Origin: Desulfobacteraceae bacterium
GTDB lineage: Bacteria > Desulfobacterota > Desulfobacteria > Desulfobacterales > JAUWMJ01
NCBI GenBank assembly: GCA_030612225.1
Contig: JAUWOH010000145.1
Span: forward strand, 1-7,273
DNA length: 7,273 nt
Direction of reading: 5' to 3'
The notes beneath the pieces were generated by a model, which worked only from the letters and a program-made list of their open reading frames with translations, made no database searches and was not told the DNA's origin. The position numbers and the translations under genes are program-made. The stretch's first letter is position 1. Every line of letters begins with the position of its first letter. This document shows positions 6,136 to 7,273 of the stretch, piece by piece.

Positions 6136-6795
6136 TTATAAAAATGATTCAATAAACTCTGCCACCTCTTTTTTACCCCTGTATATACCAAAATGTCCTT
6201 CGCACAGTATGTCAGCTTCAAGTGACAGAAGAAGCTTTAGGGATTTTAAGTAGTCCTTTTTATTCGACAGGAAGCTTGAATCAAGAGGGCCGTGTACATC
6301 TTGTGCAAAGAGGACTTTTTTTCCTTCAGACTCGGTCAAATAAACCACCGATCCGGGAGAGTGCCCCGGGGCATGGATGGCTTCAATATTTCTACCGCCC
6401 AAATTAATAATTTCTCTGGAACCGGTTAATTTCCTGTCAACGGAAAATGGCTTAAGGTTTGATCCATACCAGTTTGCAGCAGTTACCGTATCATTTCCCT
6501 GTTCAAGATATTTGGCGTCAAGTTTATGGGCGATAATTTGGCATTGAAATTTGTCTTTTATGGCTTCAGCTCCACCGGTGTGATCAAAATGGCAATGGGT
6601 TATTAAAAGATAATCGATTTGCTGCGAACTGATACCATAGGCCTTAGTATTGTTTATGACTTTATCCAGACTTCGACCACAGCCTGCATCAACAAAAGCA
6701 GCGTGCTTTCCAAAAACGATCAAATAAATTGCTGCATCTTCAGGTGAGGAAAATCCACTCCCGCCCACCTGATATATTTCATCGGTAATTTTCAT
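6136..6795 (-). CDS. MBL-fold metallo-hydrolase
   Basis: A complete 219-residue metallo-beta-lactamase-fold protein, of the size of the glyoxalase II-like group. The metal-binding set is intact: THCHFDH (66-72, giving His67, His69, Asp71, His72), His145 in PGHSPGS, Asp166 in FAQDVHG, and His201 in CEGHFG. It should bind two metal ions and hydrolyse a thioester, ester or lactam-like bond; the substrate cannot be read from sequence. No signal peptide is present, so it is cytoplasmic. The start is fixed, because in-frame TAA and TAG lie three and four codons upstream, inside the end of MITE copy B. No good ribosome site is visible. The element begins eight bases upstream, so the leader of this gene is mobile-element DNA. 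Confidence 0.93.
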   Translation of the reverse strand: MKITDEIYQVGGSGFSSPEDAAIYLIVFGKHAAFVDAGCGRSLDKVINNTKAYGISSQQIDYLLITHCHFDHTGGAEAIKDKFQCQIIAHKLDAKYLEQGNDTVTAANWYGSNLKPFSVDRKLTGSREIINLGGRNIEAIHAPGHSPGSVVYLTESEGKKVLFAQDVHGPLDSSFLSNKKDYLKSLKLLLSLEADILCEGHFGIYRGKKEVAEFIESFL

Positions 6796-6803
6796 AAGTT
6801 TTT

Positions 6804-6954
6804 ACTACTCAGGTATTTAGGTTGAAGACTGAAGGCTGAAGACTTTTAGGGAAAAGCGCATTTTAAAGCCACGCTTGATTCAAGAATCAAACATTTCCAC
6901 CAAAGTTCGGCAATCGTGCTTTTCTGATCCCTTCAGCCTGACTACGTGAGTAGT
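6804..6954. mobile_element. MITE-like element, copy B
   Basis: A 151-bp palindromic element. The terminal inverted repeats 6804-6827 and 6931-6954 match at 20 of 24 positions, beginning ACTACTCAGGTA and ending TACGTGAGTAGT. The interior is also palindromic: GGGAAAAGCGC pairs roughly with GTGCTTTTCTGATCCC, and a perfect 7-bp stem with a 2-base spacer (TTGATTC AA GAATCAA, 6875-6890) lies close to the centre. Heptamers GTTGAAG, ACTGAAG and GCTGAAG (6821-6841) lie at its left end. It is the same element as 4993-5212 in the same orientation. No target duplication is recognisable, so it may be older. It lies between lgt and the hydrolase gene. Confidence 0.72.
6860..6890 (-). promoter_or_regulatory. 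Possible outward promoter inside MITE copy B
   Basis: On the minus strand TTGATT (6885-6890) and TAAAAT (6860-6865) stand 19 bp apart, pointing at the MBL-hydrolase gene; transcription would begin about 55-60 bases before its ATG. The -10 box is kept in copy A (5063-5068), but the -35 there is GTGATT. The spacing is slightly long, so this is only a candidate. Confidence 0.25.
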
Positions 6955-7095
6955 ACCCTATTAAATCCAATATGTTTTATCTTCTTTGCGCTTGATATAT
7001 TGTATTTTGCACAGAGTGCCGGCTACAAAATATGAGTAAATGATTTCACTTTAAAAATTTATTTTAACCCTTACCGTCTTGACCTCAGCCAGAAA
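6955..7095. other. AT-rich spacer between lgt and MITE copy B
   Basis: No gene or clear terminator is seen after the lgt stop. A short minus-strand frame ending at 6961 reads AGTLCKIQYIKRKEDKTYWI but has no start codon or ribosome site; it may be a remnant of something larger or chance. Confidence 0.4.
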
Positions 7096-7273
7096 TCAGG
7101 GGTGTGAAACTTGAGTGTTTTCTCTATACCGTAGGAATAAAAAGAGAAGAACTCCGCAGGCAATCATGATAGCGCACAGCACCTGGCCCATGGTAAACGA
7201 CAAAAGGATATATCCGAGGTGAGTATCCGGCTGGCGGAAATACTCGATAAAGAATCTGACTGTGCCGTAGCCG
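7096..7273 (-). CDS. lgt: Prolipoprotein diacylglyceryl transferase, C-terminal part
   Basis: The last 58 codons of a gene entering from the right edge. Lgt is the inner-membrane enzyme that transfers diacylglycerol from phosphatidylglycerol to the lipobox cysteine of prolipoproteins. The visible segment YGTVRFFIEYFRQPD followed by HLGYILLSFTMGQVL is characteristic of its last part. The Arg and Glu of RFFIE (visible residues 6 and 10) match the spacing of Arg239 and Glu243, important in the E. coli enzyme. A final transmembrane helix follows (about visible residues 31-48), then a short polar tail, RYRENTQVSHP. The next gene is 300 bp downstream, beyond MITE copy B, so co-transcription with it is uncertain. 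Confidence 0.93.
   Translation of the reverse strand, partial: GYGTVRFFIEYFRQPDTHLGYILLSFTMGQVLCAIMIACGVLLFLFLRYRENTQVSHP

Noticed and set aside
1..7273. CRISPR array, tRNA, rRNA, riboswitch or phage attachment site
   Set aside because: No regularly spaced 25-40 base repeats, cloverleaf pattern, rRNA motif or known riboswitch core was recognised by reading.

Overview
The window looks like a chromosomal segment of a moderate-GC Gram-negative bacterium. The gene content and the repeat-rich spacers suggest a Desulfobacterota-type (deltaproteobacterial) genome. That assignment rests on overall impression rather than a marker gene, so treat it as tentative.

Layout, left to right. (1) Positions 1-1096, minus strand: a Hanks-type Ser/Thr protein kinase, followed 14 bp downstream by the start of an unrecognised gene that runs off the left edge. 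(2) 1097-2045: a spacer of about 950 bp with no convincing gene. It holds heptamer repeats, a GC-rich hairpin, a 159-bp imperfect palindrome and a 38-bp inverted repeat. (3) 2046-4232, plus strand: a complete recQ helicase gene with all helicase motifs, the Cys4 zinc site, winged helix, HRDC and an extra C-terminal domain. It is the only plus-strand gene. (4) 4233-4483: a short spacer between converging genes, with another heptamer repeat and hairpins. (5) 4484-4942, minus: a small zinc-ribbon protein of unknown function. (6) 4985-5220: a 220-bp MITE-like element flanked by a perfect 8-bp target duplication. (7) 5247-5954, minus: an exported DUF2271-like protein. (8) 6136-6795, minus: a metallo-beta-lactamase-fold hydrolase. 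(9) 6804-6954: a second, shorter copy of the MITE-like element. (10) 7096-7273, minus: the 3' end of lgt, prolipoprotein diacylglyceryl transferase.

The genes do not form one obvious pathway. Those from lgt leftwards to the zinc-ribbon gene share the minus strand, but gaps and elements of 181-304 bp separate them, so one operon is doubtful. The kinase and the partial gene probably are co-transcribed.

The most distinctive content is non-coding. Two copies of one palindromic mobile element lie in the same orientation just upstream of two minus-strand genes. Other palindromes fill the spacer before recQ. Short tandem repeats with a seven-base period occur in nearly every spacer, with a different heptamer each time. 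I found no CRISPR array, tRNA, rRNA or defence cassette.
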